The notes beneath the pieces are model-generated. The model was not told the DNA's origin, ran no database searches, and worked only from the letters and a program-made list of their open reading frames with translations. The position numbers and the translations under genes are program-made. From Nocardia niwae NBRC 108934 = DSM 45340 (GTDB lineage: Bacteria > Actinomycetota > Actinomycetes > Mycobacteriales > Mycobacteriaceae), in assembly GCF_001613465.1 (NCBI RefSeq), contig NZ_BDCK01000056.1, positions 1-42,139 on the forward strand: 42,139 nt of DNA, in the 5' to 3' direction. Below, one piece after another: positions 1-7,529 of this stretch (the first letter of the stretch is position 1; every line of letters starts with the position of its first letter).

Positions 1-396
1 GAGGAAGCGGGGCTTCTTGTCGTCCGACGACCGGTGACTGGCATGGACGCGGATCAGGTAGGGGCCGACTCCTGCGGTGGCGAGATTTTTTTTGCGCACA
101 GGTTCGTATCCGCTGTCGCACAGGGCGAGGAAGCCGGTTGTGGAGATCACGGTGATCTCTTCGACCTCGTCCCAGCCGCTGTCTGCTCCCGGGTCATCTC
201 CGGCGTAGAGGGTGACGATGGGGTTCTCCAGGGTGCTGCCGGCATCGATGTGCAGCCAGTCTTTCTCGGCGGCCAGGAATCCGCGTCCGCGTGGCGGCTT
301 GCCGGCGTCGGGGTCCATGACGGCCAAATCGCCCCACTCCTTCATCTCGAGCGGCCGGGTGCGGCCGTCGAGGAGCGGCCAGTTGGAACGCTGCAT
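1..396 (-). CDS. Partial unknown protein running off the left edge
   Basis: An uninterrupted minus-strand frame runs from an ATG at 396 to the window edge, giving 132 residues without a stop. It has normal high-GC codon use and a protein-like composition (for example WGDLAVMDPDAGK and WLHIDAGSTLENPIVTLYAG), so it looks like real coding sequence. I recognise no family. A purine-rich stretch (GAGGGG) sits just before the ATG. The same frame stays open upstream, through the IS481-type transposase remnant, to 783, so the gene may have lost its own 5' end and be joined to the IS fragment. The C-terminus lies outside the window. Confidence 0.45.
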   Translation of the reverse strand, partial: MQRSNWPLLDGRTRPLEMKEWGDLAVMDPDAGKPPRGRGFLAAEKDWLHIDAGSTLENPIVTLYAGDDPGADSGWDEVEEITVISTTGFLALCDSGYEPVRKKNLATAGVGPYLIRVHASHRSSDDKKPRFL

Positions 397-494
397 GGAG
401 AACCCCTCGTGCTTGCATGCCTGCCGGTTGAGCTTCTGCAAGGGACTGTAATTTGTTCCGCCTCCGCTGAACCGTTGCGGTGCATGATTTCGGT

Positions 495-783
495 TGGAGT
501 TCGCTGTCGGGCTGGACCACGGGCGTCGTGACCGTTCGCGCAGTCCGTCCACACCTTCGGTTTCATATCGGCGCAGCCATGTGTAGTACATGGGACGGCT
601 GATCCCGAAGTACCGGCAGGTCATCGCGACGTTGCCGGTGACTTCCTCGACATGACGAAGGACCGCCAGGCGCCGACGCACCTCGCGGTCCATCAGGTGT
701 CGCGTCCGGCCGAATACTGGATCCGGCATGCTTTCCCTGATTGATCCAGGCGAATTGTTTGCTGCAGCATGATGATTGATCAT
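495..783 (-). pseudogene. IS481-type transposase, N-terminal HTH remnant
   Basis: From an ATG at 783 (or 729) the frame encodes a start typical of actinobacterial IS481 transposases: MPDPVFGRTRH, an Arg-rich helix, then a helix-turn-helix (CRYFGISRPMYYTWLRRYE) and the GLRERSRRP linker. After about 97 residues the similarity stops abruptly near 495, where the DDE catalytic domain should follow. The frame runs straight on into the unknown gene at 1-396. This is a truncated IS remnant; the family call is from memory of the motif. Confidence 0.7.
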
Positions 784-818
784 GTGTCCGGCGTTCCGAG
801 GTTGGACCGTGGACGGTC

Positions 819-1283
819 TTGTTCCCGCAGCTGAACGGGTTGCGGATTGATGGAGCCGGTGCGACGGCGCAGGTGATCGCGATTACGGCCGGGGCCGGTC
901 GGTCCGGTCGAGTGTCCGGGATGTTCGGTCCCCTCTCGGCGGATGCACAACCGCTACGAGCGGCGGTTGTCCGACACTGCCGTGGGCGGGCTCGAGGTGG
1001 AAATACCTGCACCGGCGACCAGCTCGCATGGACACCGCCCAAACCGCCGACAGTGAGGCGAGCCGCATCATGGCTCATGACCGATCCCGTCGGGCCGTCG
1101 ACGCCGATAACCACCCCGCCCTGCACTCGTTCGTTCGCGGTCTACGCCGCGACCAGGACGCCGCCACCGCAGGCTTCAGCATGGAATGGAATAGCGGCGC
1201 GGTCGAAGGCCACGTCAACCGGATCAAAATGATCAAACGCCAGATGTTCGGGCGCGCCAACCTCGACCTGCTCGGCCCGCCTG
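819..1283 (+). pseudogene. ISL3-family transposase remnant (internally deleted)
   Basis: Two separate pieces of an ISL3 transposase are visible. The first (about 819-1020) encodes the N-terminal zinc-finger region, with CPGCSVPSRRMHNRYERR followed by LSDTAVGG. The second (about 1093-1273) encodes the C-terminal catalytic segment AVEGHVNRIKMIKRQMFGR. The roughly 300 residues normally between them are missing and the two pieces lie in different frames, so no active enzyme can be made. The C-terminal piece has a near-identical partner at 23800-23980. The sequence diverges from the IS just after NLDLL. Confidence 0.8.
1093..1273 (+). repeat. Direct repeat, left copy (ISL3 3' fragment)
   Basis: This 181-bp stretch matches 23800-23980 with seven mismatches by eye (about 96% identity) in the same orientation. 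It codes for the C-terminal part of an ISL3 transposase. The copies lie 22.7 kb apart and bracket the exporter, the metalloid island and the STAND region. Confidence 0.9.
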
Positions 1284-1410
1284 CGGGGATCCACCTGATG
1301 ACCGGCTGCCGTCGGTGGCCTGTGCGTCCGTCGCGGAACTGGTTCGTCTGGGGAAGTGAACTCTCATCCGCCCGGGTGGGAGCACACCTTCTTCGGAGAG
1401 GAACTCTGCG

Positions 1411-1464
1411 ATGACGATGCACCTGTTCAACCAGCTGCCCGACCGCGTCGGGGGTGTGCGATGA
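1411..1464 (+). CDS. Possible 17-codon leader ORF before the ABC exporter
   Basis: A short frame starting ATGACGATG at 1411 has a good Shine-Dalgarno sequence (GGAGAGGAA) about 9 bases upstream. It ends in a TGA that overlaps the ATG of the exporter ATPase at 1461 (ATGA). It could be a leader peptide giving translational coupling, or the last trace of a lost upstream gene. Only the ribosome site and the overlap support it. Confidence 0.3.
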   Translation: MTMHLFNQLPDRVGGVR

Positions 1465-2387
1465 GCGCCGCGGCTGTCGTGGTCGAGGATCTGCATGTCG
1501 CCTACGGCAGAGCCTGGGCTCTCGACGGTGTCGATCTCGAAGTCGCCGCGGGGACGACGCTGGGCGTGCTGGGCCACAATGGTGCGGGCAAGACCACCCT
1601 GATTCGCGCCCTCACCACGCTGGTGCGGCCCACTGTCGGCCGCGTGCAGATCGGCGGCCGCGACGTGGTCGCCGACGCCACCGAGGTCCGCCGCCGCATC
1701 GGGGTGACCGGTCAATATGCCGGGCTCGACGAATTCCTCACCGCCCGGGAGAATCTCGAGCTGATCGGCCGCCTGGCCGGGCTGCGCCGCACCGCCCGCA
1801 CACGAGCCGATGCGCTGATCGACCGGCTCGAACTGGGTGAGTACGCGGCCCGGCGGGTAGGGGAATTGTCCGGCGGTTCGCGGCGTCGAGTCGATCTGGC
1901 GGCCAGCCTCGTCGGTGATCCGGCGGTGCTGTTCCTGGACGAGCCGACCACCGGTTTGGATCCGCTTGCTCGCGCCGGGTTGTGGGGTGTTGTCGAAGAG
2001 CTCACCTTCGCGGGCACCACCGTCGTGCTCACCACCCAGTACCTCGAGGAAGCCGACCGGCTCGCCGACCACATCGTGGTCCTGTCTCGCGGCCGGGTCG
2101 CCGCACGTGGCACTCCCGCCGAGCTGAAACGGGTCGTCGGCGGCAAGGTCCTGCACGCCACCGTGCCCGCCCACCAGATCGCGGATCTGCCGTTCACCCC
2201 GGACACCGACCGGGCCGACGGCACCGGGGTGCGGGTGTCGATCACCGTCGACGACGTCCGCACCGCGACCGCGCTGGTCGCCGACCTGCACCGCGACGGC
2301 ATCGACGTCGCCGACCTGGACGTGACCTCCCCGAGCCTCGACGACGTCTTCACCCATCTCGCCCACACCACCGGAGCCCACCGATGA
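1461..2387 (+). CDS. DrrA-like ABC exporter ATP-binding protein
   Basis: This 308-residue ATPase subunit of a two-gene ABC exporter hydrolyses ATP at the inner face of the membrane. The Walker A motif GHNGAGKTT is at residues 38-46, the signature LSGGS at about 136-140, and Walker B VLFLDE with EPTTGLD at about 156-167. The C-terminal extension ending in SPSLDDVFTHL is typical of the daunorubicin-resistance (DrrA) family. I chose ATG 1461 over the longer in-frame start at 1356 because homologues begin near it and a GGGGGTG site precedes it. The stop overlaps the start of the permease (ATGA at 2384-2387). The exported compound is unknown; family members export antibiotics or lipids. Confidence 0.9.
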   Translation: MSAAAVVVEDLHVAYGRAWALDGVDLEVAAGTTLGVLGHNGAGKTTLIRALTTLVRPTVGRVQIGGRDVVADATEVRRRIGVTGQYAGLDEFLTARENLELIGRLAGLRRTARTRADALIDRLELGEYAARRVGELSGGSRRRVDLAASLVGDPAVLFLDEPTTGLDPLARAGLWGVVEELTFAGTTVVLTTQYLEEADRLADHIVVLSRGRVAARGTPAELKRVVGGKVLHATVPAHQIADLPFTPDTDRADGTGVRVSITVDDVRTATALVADLHRDGIDVADLDVTSPSLDDVFTHLAHTTGAHR

Positions 2388-3193
2388 CCACCACCACAAC
2401 CACGATCGGGCGTTCCTCGATCATCGACCAGCTCGCCGCCCTCACCGTCCGGAACCTGCGCACCAGCGCCCGCGTCCCGCAACTGCTGATGTTCTCGCTG
2501 ACCATGCCGATGGCGATGCTCGTGCTGTTCAGCCAGGTGTTCCGCAGCGTCGCGACCGGGCCCGGTTTCCCGGCCGGGGTCAGCTACATCGACTTCCTCA
2601 CCCCGGCCATGCTGGCGGTCTCCACGGTGATGGCCGGCACCAACGCCGGGGTCTCCGCCGCGATCGATCACACCAACGGCCTGCACGACCGCTTCGCGGC
2701 CCTGCCGATGCGGGCGACGTTGCCCGGGGTGGCTCGCACCATCAACGAGGCCGTGTTCACCCTCGCCCGAGCCGCGCTGCTCGGGATCGCCGCTGTCCTG
2801 TTGGGTTTCGACTTCCACGGCAGCGCAATCGACGGCGTCGCCGCGGTGATGGTCCTGGTCGTGCTGGCGGGGGCGATGAGCGCCCTGTTCGGGCTGATCG
2901 GCGACCGGCTGCGCCGCCCGGACGTGGTCCAGTTCGCCGGAATGATGGTGATGATGCCGCTGATGTTCATCTCGAGTGCGTTCGCGCCGATCCACACCAT
3001 GCCTGGCTGGATGCAGGCGATGGCCACGGTGAATCCGGTCGCGCACGCCACTGATGCCCTGCGCGGGCACGTGCTCGGCACCGCCACCGCCGCCGACACT
3101 GCCACAGCACTGGTCGCGGCGATCGGGCTGTGGGTCGCGGTCACCGTTGTTCCCATCCTGGCCCGCCGGGTTGGACCGGCGCGCGTCCGCTGA
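2384..3193 (+). CDS. DrrB-like ABC-2 type permease
   Basis: This 269-residue membrane partner of the preceding ATPase has six predicted transmembrane segments, a cytoplasmic Thr-rich N-terminus and the ABC-2 layout. The region containing NPVAHATDALRG, before the last helix, is characteristic of the DrrB/ABC-2 family. Translation is coupled to the ATPase through a 4-base overlap. Two hairpins follow directly, so 1461-3193 is probably the whole transport operon. The substrate is unknown. Confidence 0.88.
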   Translation: MTTTTTTIGRSSIIDQLAALTVRNLRTSARVPQLLMFSLTMPMAMLVLFSQVFRSVATGPGFPAGVSYIDFLTPAMLAVSTVMAGTNAGVSAAIDHTNGLHDRFAALPMRATLPGVARTINEAVFTLARAALLGIAAVLLGFDFHGSAIDGVAAVMVLVVLAGAMSALFGLIGDRLRRPDVVQFAGMMVMMPLMFISSAFAPIHTMPGWMQAMATVNPVAHATDALRGHVLGTATAADTATALVAAIGLWVAVTVVPILARRVGPARVR

Positions 3194-3210
3194 GCGACGA
3201 CACGCGCGAC

Positions 3211-3250
3211 CGCCCCGTCCTTCTCCTCCGGCAGGAGAATGGACGGGGCG
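3211..3250 (+). terminator. Strong hairpin after the ABC operon
   Basis: An inverted repeat begins 17 bases after the permease stop. The arms CGCCCCGTCC-TTCTCCT and AGGAGAA-T-GGACGGGGCG pair over about 17 bp around a CCGGC loop, with a single bulged T. A short T run (3266-3270) follows only further downstream. It is a probable transcription terminator. Confidence 0.75.
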
Positions 3251-3291
3251 GGTTTGCGGGGGCGCTTTTTCGGACGCCGGGCATCCCGATG

Positions 3292-3318
3292 GCCTCTATC
3301 CCGCGAGGGGATAGAGGC
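3292..3318 (+). terminator. Second hairpin, perfect 11-bp stem
   Basis: GCCTCTATCCC and GGGATAGAGGC pair perfectly around a five-base loop (GCGAG). It sits 40 bases after the first hairpin and 51 bases from the end of the opposing small ORF. It could terminate either the ABC operon or the minus-strand peptide gene. Confidence 0.6.
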
Positions 3319-3368
3319 GCTGGGAGTGCTGTTTCAGCGGATGTGCCCGGTGTGGGCGTCGGCGGCGC

Positions 3369-3461
3369 TCATTCGGTGGCGTCGAGCAGATGCAGTTCCT
3401 CCGCGACGATCAGATCGACCTCTTCGCTGGTCAGATCCGACAACAGGTGTGTCGTCAGCAT
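3369..3461 (-). CDS. 30-residue acidic peptide
   Basis: A short minus-strand gene has a strong ribosome-binding site (GGAGGTGAGAGCG directly before ATG 3461). It encodes MLTTHLLSDLTSEEVDLI followed by VAEELHLLDATE, then TGA. The product is acidic, amphipathic and Leu/Glu-rich, and contains no cysteine. It converges on the ABC exporter and is separated from it by the two hairpins. Another minus-strand frame ends in a TGA just before this ribosome site. A RiPP-type precursor, a small antitoxin-like peptide or a membrane-transporter accessory peptide are all possible. I know no family for it; the call rests on the ribosome site. Confidence 0.45.
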   Translation of the reverse strand: MLTTHLLSDLTSEEVDLIVAEELHLLDATE

Positions 3462-3670
3462 CGCTCTCACCTCCTCACGGCGCTTCGGGGGAGTCCGTCG
3501 AATCGGGAAACCCGGAATCGACATCGACACCCATACAGACGTGACACACCGGATCAGGACGCAGGATGCGTCCGAACGCGATCACCGTCGTCGGTACCGG
3601 GGACCGCAAGACCAAGGCTCGCCACCACAGCGGTGGGCGAGGATGCTGGAGGGGGAGAGGAAACCCGATC

Positions 3671-4336
3671 ATGAGCGAGACCACGGCCACCACCGTGACC
3701 ACATCACAACCGCGACACGCTGATCTCGACCAGCTCTGGCGCCGCTTCTCCGACGACCTGCGGGCCTTCATCGCCCGCCGGGTCCCCCGGCCGGAAGACG
3801 CCGACGACATCCTGTCGATCGTGTTCCTGCGCATGGCCAAAAGCCTGGACAACGTGCGCGATCACGACCGGCTGCTGGGCTGGATGTATGCCATCACCCG
3901 CAACGCGATCACCGACTACTACCGATCCGCGCCCCACCGCCGCGAACTACCCGTCGACGCCGTCCCCGACAACCTCTCCCCGGGCGAGGAGGGACCCGAC
4001 ACCGGCGAGAAGGCGGAGAAGGAACTGGCCTCGTGCCTGGTGCCGATGCTCGCCGGGTTGCCTGCCGAGCAAGCCGCCGCGGTGAGGATGGTCGACTTCG
4101 ACGCTCGCACGCACGCCGCCGCTGCCGGTGAGGTGGGTATCTCGGTGTCCGGGATGAAATCTCGCGTGCAACGCGGCCGCGCCGCACTCAAGGCCCAACT
4201 GCACGCCTGCTGCCAGATCAGCCAGGACCGCACCGGCCACGTGCACGACTACCAACCCCGCGACGGAGCCTGCGGCGGTGCAGCCGGCAGCGACACAGGC
4301 TGCGGCTGCGGCGCCACACCACCGTCCGACCAGTAG
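3671..4336 (+). CDS. SigZ-like ECF RNA polymerase sigma factor with Cys-rich tail
   Basis: This 221-residue ECF sigma factor would direct RNA polymerase to specific promoters. Region 2 lies at about residues 18-85 (DADDILSIVFLRM, then WMYAITRNAITDYYR) and region 4 at about 125-175 (AAAGEVGISVSGMKSRVQRGR). The segment after region 4, ACCQISQDRTGHVHDY, matches the SigZ group. ATG 3671 is preferred over 3566 because a GGAGGGGGAGAGGA site precedes it. A non-helical tail carries CC at 180-181 and single Cys at 201, 211 and 213, suggesting metal or thiol sensing within the sigma factor itself. No anti-sigma gene is adjacent. It converges on the Cys-rich protein at 4454 and stands at the head of the metalloid island. 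Confidence 0.85.
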   Translation: MSETTATTVTTSQPRHADLDQLWRRFSDDLRAFIARRVPRPEDADDILSIVFLRMAKSLDNVRDHDRLLGWMYAITRNAITDYYRSAPHRRELPVDAVPDNLSPGEEGPDTGEKAEKELASCLVPMLAGLPAEQAAAVRMVDFDARTHAAAAGEVGISVSGMKSRVQRGRAALKAQLHACCQISQDRTGHVHDYQPRDGACGGAAGSDTGCGCGATPPSDQ

Positions 4337-4399
4337 ACCGGCCCACCGGTTCGGGATCCCGCCGCCGATCAGCTGCGGTTTTCACCACGATCAGACACA

Positions 4400-4435
4400 G
4401 GTGCGGTGCGAGCCGTTCGAGGCTCGCACCGCACC
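4400..4435. terminator. Bidirectional hairpin between sigZ and the CC protein
   Basis: GGTGCGGTGCGAGCC and GGCTCGCACCGCACC form a perfect 15-bp stem with a six-base loop (GTTCGA). It lies between two convergent genes and would serve both as a terminator. Confidence 0.75.
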
Positions 4436-4453
4436 GTCCAGGGTCAGGCAGGA

Positions 4454-4630
4454 TTACTGGCAGCCGCACCCGCCGCCGGCTGTGGCCGCCGGAGCGCAGC
4501 ACGCCGCCTTTTCGCTCTGGTCGCAGCACGTGGTCTGCTGTTGGGTGCTGCAACACGAGGGCGCCGCAGGCTGCGGTGATGCGTCCGTCCGATCTGCCGC
4601 AGAGGCCTCGAAATCTTTCGGGTCGGTCAT
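4454..4630 (-). CDS. 58-residue Cys-Cys-rich protein, probable metal(loid) binding
   Basis: A small gene with a near-perfect ribosome site (AAGGAG, 6 bases before ATG 4630) encodes 58 residues. An acidic N-terminal half (MTDPKDFEASAADRTD) is followed by three Cys pairs spaced about ten residues apart (SCCST, TCCDQ, ACCAP) and a final GGGCGCQ. This pattern suits binding of soft metals or arsenite. Small proteins of this kind occur in actinobacterial arsenic loci, but I cannot name the family. It ends facing the SigZ-like gene, whose own tail carries the same CC/CGC motifs. Confidence 0.75.
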   Translation of the reverse strand: MTDPKDFEASAADRTDASPQPAAPSCCSTQQQTTCCDQSEKAACCAPAATAGGGCGCQ

Positions 4631-4874
4631 GGTGACTCCTTGATCCGTGGGGATGGGTACCAGGACAGACGAAGGAGAGCAGGAAAGGATGCACCCCCGG
4701 GGCCCTCGCGAACCTGTATGCAGGCATCGAAGGTGACCTCGAGATCGAAACGAACTACGGACGCCGCTGTAGCGCGCTCACCGCATCAGGTGGCCGTTGA
4801 GAAGTCCGAGGCGTCGGGTGGACGATGGAGACTGCCACGTGTGCGGCGCATTTCGGCCATGGAATCGAGGCGCG
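4631..4874. other. Intergenic, no gene recognised
   Basis: This stretch should hold the promoter of the minus-strand CC protein. Open frames here look like shadows. I saw no clear operator or repeat. Confidence 0.4.
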
Positions 4875-5116
4875 ATGCCGGAACCGGTGACGGATCGAGG
4901 TGTGCTCGCCGCCGATCTGGAGCGAGTGCGGGCCGATTTCCACACTCTGCTGGCGATGGCGGGCGAGGACGACTGGGGCAAGGCCACGGCGGGGACTCGC
5001 TGGAGCAACGAACAGTTGCTGTTCCACATGCTGTGACCCTCGCCGATATCTACGCCTACCCCGGCCGCCATTACGACCACCATCGGCGTCAGCTCACGCT
5101 CACCGGCATGCGCTGA
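4875..5116 (+). pseudogene. DinB-family (maleylpyruvate-isomerase-like) remnant
   Basis: The first frame (ATG 4875 to TGA 5036) encodes about 53 residues typical of a DinB/mycothiol-dependent isomerase start: LERVRADFHTLL, then GTRWSNEQLLFHML. A shift to another frame continues with a C-terminal end of the same type (ADIYAYPGRHYDHHRRQL, ending GMR) and stops at 5116. About 100 residues between the two pieces are missing. It is a deleted, frameshifted pseudogene. Confidence 0.65.
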
Positions 5117-5124
5117 GCGCGGGC

Positions 5125-5991
5125 TCAAACCACCGGGCTGCGGCGTTCGAGGAACACGCTGTCGCGCCACTTTCCGTCGATCTGGGCGATGCGCTCCCGC
5201 ATTCCGACGGTGCGGTAGCCCGCGGAGTGGTGCAGGGCGATCGCGGCACGGTTGTCCGGGAAGATCGAGGTCTGCAGCATCCACAGCCCGGCTTCGTCGG
5301 CTGCGATGACCTGCTTGTGTAGCAGCGCTTTGCCGACACCGCGCCCACGCATCCGCTCGGCCACATACACCGAACTCTCGGCCACGCCCTGGTAGCCCTC
5401 ATCGCAGGAGGCGGGGCTGAGCGCGGCCCAGCCCACGACGTCGCCGTCGATCTCGGCCACCCACCGCTGCTGCGGCAACCATCGCGCCTCGAGGGTGTCG
5501 CGGTTGGGGACCTCGGTGGCGGGGGTGGCCGTGCGGGTGGCGATGCCTTCGCCGTAGATGCGGCGCACCGCCTGCCAATCGTCTGCGCCCATCTGCCGGA
5601 CGGTGACGTCGGCGGGCAGGTCCTCGGGGCAGCAGGGGCGTGGGGTCAACACGCCCATGACCGCGTCGGCGGCATGCGGCAGACCGGTGCAGCAGGTCGG
5701 GTTGACCATCACGACGGTGGAGGTGCGGTCCTTGTGGACGCTGACGAACCCGACATCGGCGAGTTTGCGCACGTGATGCGACACCGTGGGCTGCCCGATT
5801 CCCAGTGCTTCGGCGAGTTCACCGACGGTGATCCCGGCCGGGCGGGTGGCGACCTGATGCAGTAGCCGCACCCGCGTCGGATCGGCCAGGCAGGCGAACC
5901 ACTGCGCGTAGGTGGTGGCATCACCCACCGTCAGCGCGTCCACCCGGTCCGCACCGGCGGCGCGCACGACCGGCATATCCAACGAAGTCAT
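5125..5991 (-). CDS. ArsR regulator fused to a GNAT acetyltransferase (ArsN-like)
   Basis: This is a two-domain protein of about 288 residues. Residues 33-97 form an ArsR winged helix (LADPTRVRLL, then GIGQPTVSHHVRKL). A linker has Cys pairs at 100-101 (NPTCC) and 120-121 (RPCC) that could sense trivalent arsenic. Residues 128-280 are a GNAT domain close to phosphinothricin acetyltransferase and ArsN, with the acetyl-CoA loop RGRGVGKALL and ESSVYV. ArsN1 enzymes acetylate arsinothricin and phosphinothricin, so the protein may both sense and detoxify an organoarsenical. The frame is open to ATG 6027, but that start abuts the operator palindrome, so ATG 5991 is more likely. It is transcribed away from the flavoprotein at 6094. 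Confidence 0.85.
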   Translation of the reverse strand: MTSLDMPVVRAAGADRVDALTVGDATTYAQWFACLADPTRVRLLHQVATRPAGITVGELAEALGIGQPTVSHHVRKLADVGFVSVHKDRTSTVVMVNPTCCTGLPHAADAVMGVLTPRPCCPEDLPADVTVRQMGADDWQAVRRIYGEGIATRTATPATEVPNRDTLEARWLPQQRWVAEIDGDVVGWAALSPASCDEGYQGVAESSVYVAERMRGRGVGKALLHKQVIAADEAGLWMLQTSIFPDNRAAIALHHSAGYRTVGMRERIAQIDGKWRDSVFLERRSPVV

Positions 5992-6000
5992 AACCACCAC

Positions 6001-6082
6001 TATATCGACCGACATCGATGCTTGCATTCATCGACGTACGTCGATAGAGTCCTCCATCAAGTTGATCGATGACCGTCGATGA
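6001..6082. promoter_or_regulatory. ArsR-type operator cluster in divergent promoter
   Basis: The best site is a perfect 16-bp palindrome, ATCGACGTACGTCGAT, at 6030-6045. Related half-sites flank it: ATATCGACCGACATCGAT (6002-6019) and TGATCGATGACCGTCGAT (6063-6080). All are built from ATCGA/TCGAT half-sites like the palindrome before the second arsR at 12227. The cluster lies between the ArsR-ArsN gene and the flavoprotein and could control both. Confidence 0.65.
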
Positions 6083-6093
6083 AAGGATTTCTC

Positions 6094-7518
6094 ATGGTGA
6101 ACCAACTGCCCGTCGTGGTGGTCGGAGCCGGACCGGTCGGTCTGGCCGCTGCTGCTGAACTGCGTGAACGTGGACTGAACCCGCTGGTGTTCGAACGCGG
6201 CGCCACCGCTGGGGCGGCCGTGGGCGAGTGGAATCATGTGCGGCTGTTCTCCCGCTGGGCCGAACTCGTCGCCCCGGCCGCGCGCCGCCTGCTCGAGCCC
6301 AGTGGCTGGGCCGCCCCGGCCGAGAACACCTACCCAACCGGTCGGGAATGGGTGAACGATTACCTGATGCCGCTGGCGAAAGCCCTCGGCGAGGACGTGG
6401 TCGTCCTCGACACCGAAGTCGTGGGCGTAGCCCGCCGCGGCCGCGACCGGGTCGTGAACGCCGGGCGTGACAGCGAACCGCTGTCGGTGCACCTGCGCTA
6501 CGGCGACGGCAGCGAAGACCGGGTGCTGGCGCGTGCGGTGATCGACGCCTCCGGCACCTGGGGCGCACCGAACCCGCTCGGCGGCGAAGGGCTGCCCGCG
6601 CTCGGCGAAACCGCTGCCGCGGCGGTGATCGACTACCGGGTGCCCGACCTCGATGACGACACCGTTCGCGCCCACTACGCGGGCAAGCACACCGTGATCG
6701 CCGGGAGTGGGCATTCGGCGTTGACCGCGATCATCGCACTGGCCGAGGTGGCGAAGAACGAGCCGGGCACCCGGTTGACCTGGGTGCTGCGCCGCGGGGA
6801 GGTCGGGTCGACTTTCGGTGGCGGTGAGGCTGATCAACTGCCCGCCCGCGGCGCGCTCGGGCGGCGCGCCGAACAAGCCCTCGACGCGGGTCTGCTCACC
6901 GTGGTGACCGGATTCCGCACCGCCGCAATCGAACCCACCGGCAACGGACGGCACGCGCTGGTGTCGGATGCTGGTCGGCGGATCGAGGATGTGGACCGGG
7001 TGGTGGTGTTGACCGGGTTCCGCCCGGAGTTGGCGTGGTTGTCGGAGATCCGTCTCGGCCTCGATCCAGTGCTGCAAGCGCCGGTCGAGCTGGCGCCGTT
7101 GATCGACCCGAATGTGCATTCCTGCGGCACCGTCTACCCGCACGGTGTGCGTGAGTTGTCGCACCCGGAACCGGATGTGTTCCTGGCCGGGATGAAAAGC
7201 TACGGCCGCGCCCCGACGTTCTTGGCGATGACCGGTTACGAACAGGTCCGCTCGCTGGCCGCCGCCCTGGCCGGAGACAACGAAGCCGCCGAACGCGTCG
7301 AACTCGTCCTGCCCGACACCGGCGTCTGCGGCGGCGCGGGCGTCTTCGACGAGGCGACCGCCGAGAAGACCGCCGAGGCACGGGAAGCCGCCGATGCCGC
7401 CACCGCCGCGGGCAATGGTGGTGGCTGCTGCGGTGGGGCAGCGACGGCACCGCAGGTGGTGTCGCTGACAGCACCGACCGCGCTGCAGCAGCTGCCGTTG
7501 ACCGTGCCCGCTCGCTGA
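6094..7518 (+). CDS. FAD/NAD(P)-dependent monooxygenase of the ars cluster
   Basis: This flavoprotein of 474 residues has an N-terminal FAD-binding motif (VVVGAGPVGLAAAAEL), a second nucleotide-binding glycine motif in mid-protein (VIAGSGHSALTA) and an ATG-like segment VVVLTGFRPEL. It belongs to the class B monooxygenase / thioredoxin-reductase-like fold seen in arsenic operons. A C-terminal tail beyond the enzyme fold carries GGGCCGG. ATG 6094 is preferred over 6079 because AAGGA lies 8 bases upstream of it. It heads a plus-strand run with the MFS gene and the ArsO-like gene, divergent from arsR-arsN. Substrate oxidation of an arsenical is inferred from context only. Confidence 0.8.
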   Translation: MVNQLPVVVVGAGPVGLAAAAELRERGLNPLVFERGATAGAAVGEWNHVRLFSRWAELVAPAARRLLEPSGWAAPAENTYPTGREWVNDYLMPLAKALGEDVVVLDTEVVGVARRGRDRVVNAGRDSEPLSVHLRYGDGSEDRVLARAVIDASGTWGAPNPLGGEGLPALGETAAAAVIDYRVPDLDDDTVRAHYAGKHTVIAGSGHSALTAIIALAEVAKNEPGTRLTWVLRRGEVGSTFGGGEADQLPARGALGRRAEQALDAGLLTVVTGFRTAAIEPTGNGRHALVSDAGRRIEDVDRVVVLTGFRPELAWLSEIRLGLDPVLQAPVELAPLIDPNVHSCGTVYPHGVRELSHPEPDVFLAGMKSYGRAPTFLAMTGYEQVRSLAAALAGDNEAAERVELVLPDTGVCGGAGVFDEATAEKTAEAREAADAATAAGNGGGCCGGAATAPQVVSLTAPTALQQLPLTVPAR

Positions 7519-7529
7519 GTCGGACTGTA

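Noticed and set aside
1712..3070. A 452-codon minus-strand frame across the ABC transporter genes
   Set aside because: It is antisense to both conserved ABC subunits and has a low-complexity His/Arg/Gln-rich product without domain motifs.
1461..3193. Possibility that the DrrAB exporter belongs to the metalloid island
   Set aside because: It has no Cys-rich motif and no ArsR-type operator, and it is closed off by two hairpins before the sigma factor. I treat it as a separate unit.
5125..6027. Start of the ArsR-ArsN fusion at 6027
   Set aside because: The ATG lies two bases from the 16-bp operator palindrome, leaving no room for a ribosome site. ATG 5991 gives a normal ArsR N-terminus. The longer form cannot be excluded if translation is leaderless.
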